DNA from: Isoperla grammatica
Taxonomy: Eukaryota > Arthropoda > Insecta > Plecoptera > Perlodidae
DNA length: 64,000 bases
Direction: 5' to 3'
Assembly (NCBI GenBank): GCA_945910005.1
Contig: CAMDTW010000642.1
Span: 1,240,001-1,304,000 of the forward strand
Shown here: piece after piece, positions 63,315 to 64,000 of the stretch
Numbering within the stretch: position 1 is the stretch's first letter
Layout of the letters: every line of letters begins with the position of its first letter
The notes under the pieces: generated by a model
What the model was told of the DNA's origin: nothing
Seen by the model: only the letters and a program-made list of their open reading frames with translations
The model's database searches: none
Translations under genes and position numbers: made by a program

Positions 63315-64000
63315 ATGCGTTGTCCTGATATGTTGCATGTAGTGGCTTCTATGTCACTGACTTAGCGCAGGGTTTATCAAGTACAGTCTTCGTCACAAGC
63401 AAGGAAACATGCGTTGTCCTGATATGTTGCATGTAGTGACTTCTATGTCACTGACTTAGCGCAGGGTTTATCAAGTACAGTCACCGTCACAAGCAAGGAA
63501 ACATGCGTTGTCCTGATATGTTGCATGTAGTGGCTTTTATGTCACTGACTTAGAGCAGGGTTTATGAAGTACAATCACCGTCACAAGCAAGGAAACATGC
63601 GTTGTCCTGATATGTTGCATGAAGTTGCTTTAATGTAACTGACTTAGCGCAGGGTTTATCAAGAAGAGTCACCGTCACAAGCAATAAAACATGCGTTGTC
63701 CTCATACGTTGCATGTAGTGGCTTCTATGTCACTGACTTAGCGCAGGGTTTATCAAGTACAGTTACCGTCACAAGCAAGGAAACATGCGTTGTCCTGATA
63801 CGTTGCATGTAGTGGCCTTCATGTCACTGACTTAGGACAGGGTTTATCAAGTACAGTCACCGTCACAAGCAAGGAAACATGCGTTGTCCTCATATGTTGC
63901 ATGTAGTTGCTTCTATGTCACTGACTTAGCGCAGGGTTTATCAAGTACAGTCACCGTCACAAGCAAGGAAACATGCGTTGTACTTATATGTTGCATGTAG

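Larger units (their letters stand above)
1..64000 (+). repeat. 94-bp satellite DNA array filling the window
   Basis: The entire window is made of head-to-tail copies of a 94-bp unit, about 680 of them, all in the same orientation. The unit recurs recognisably in every stretch I read, with landmark words such as CAGGGTTTATCAAG, GTCACCGTCACA and AAACATGCG in nearly every copy. Copies differ by scattered substitutions and rare small indels. I see no unique spacer, inverted segment, inserted mobile element or low-complexity tract. Megabase-type satellite arrays with multimeric organisation are typical of eukaryotic centromeres, pericentromeres or subtelomeres. Which of these applies here cannot be read from the sequence. 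I do not recognise the family. Confidence 0.98.
56128..64000 (+). repeat. HOR copy G, incomplete at window end
   Basis: It follows copy F at +8,428 bp at first. The offset then falls to 7,957, 7,863 and 7,769 bp as five, one and one monomers go missing (near 57050, 58490 and 58970). From 59575 it diverges: a 1,109-bp tandem duplication brings back the phase marker (ATG at 60608 and 61717), and a third ATTCG-variant region follows near 62952. From about 63390 it has CTTCGTC, GTGACTTC and GGCTTTTAT monomers that copy F has lost. The last 300 bp correspond to 52460-52770, and the array continues out of the window. Confidence 0.82.

Noticed and set aside
1..64000. CRISPR array
   Set aside because: The repeats are contiguous 94-bp units without unique spacers, far longer than CRISPR repeats, and there are no cas genes.
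1..64000. Tandem rRNA, tRNA or histone gene cluster
   Set aside because: The unit is 94 bp with no recognisable rRNA or tRNA core motifs, no clover-leaf potential and no long conserved coding frame.
1..64000. Identification of host species or of a named satellite family
   Set aside because: I do not recognise the 94-bp sequence. Naming a taxon or family would need a database search of the consensus monomer.

Overview
The whole 64 kb window is one uninterrupted, head-to-tail satellite DNA array, about 680 copies of a 94-bp monomer that all read in the same direction. I see no protein-coding gene, RNA gene, transposon, CRISPR array or unique sequence. The scale, the monomer-level divergence and the multi-level repeat organisation point to a eukaryotic (peri)centromeric, subtelomeric or other heterochromatic block. 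I do not recognise the monomer and cannot name the organism. The consensus monomer (seen exactly at 63221-63314) is about 46% GC.

The array is not a plain tandem of near-identical monomers. Monomer variants follow one another in a fixed order, giving a higher-order repeat (HOR) of about 8.33 kb, roughly 89 monomers. I phased it on a 1-bp-deleted monomer boundary (GAGTAAC in place of GAGGAAAC), with the following ATG at 730, 9248, 10375, 12066, 20398, 28729, 38780, 60608 and 61717. Layout: 1-729 end of an incomplete HOR; 730-9247 copy A; 9248-12065 two shortened copies; 12066-20397 copy B; 20398-28728 copy C; 28729-38779 copy D, enlarged and rearranged; 38780-47699 copy E; 47700-56127 copy F; 56128-64000 copy G, cut by the window end. 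B and C match at an offset of 8,332 bp. E and F match at 8,334 bp in their right parts, and F and G at 8,428 bp in their left parts.

Three nested scales are visible: the 94-bp monomer; 188-bp and 376-bp sub-periodicities in recurring blocks, here called alpha blocks; and the 8.3-kb HOR. Superimposed are segmental duplications of about 0.94, 1.11 and 1.31 kb and indels that are almost always whole numbers of monomers, which fits in-register unequal exchange or conversion. A few monomers have internal deletions of 4, 18, 21 or 26 bp that act as lineage markers: A, B and C share one, and E and F share another. The last 23 kb has essentially lost the alpha blocks, so the window spans a boundary between two HOR families.

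The many short ORFs are by-products of the repeat. The period is not divisible by three, so any reading frame passes through all three phases of the monomer, and frames stay open only where a TTAG to TAAG variant removes a stop. None is annotated as a gene.
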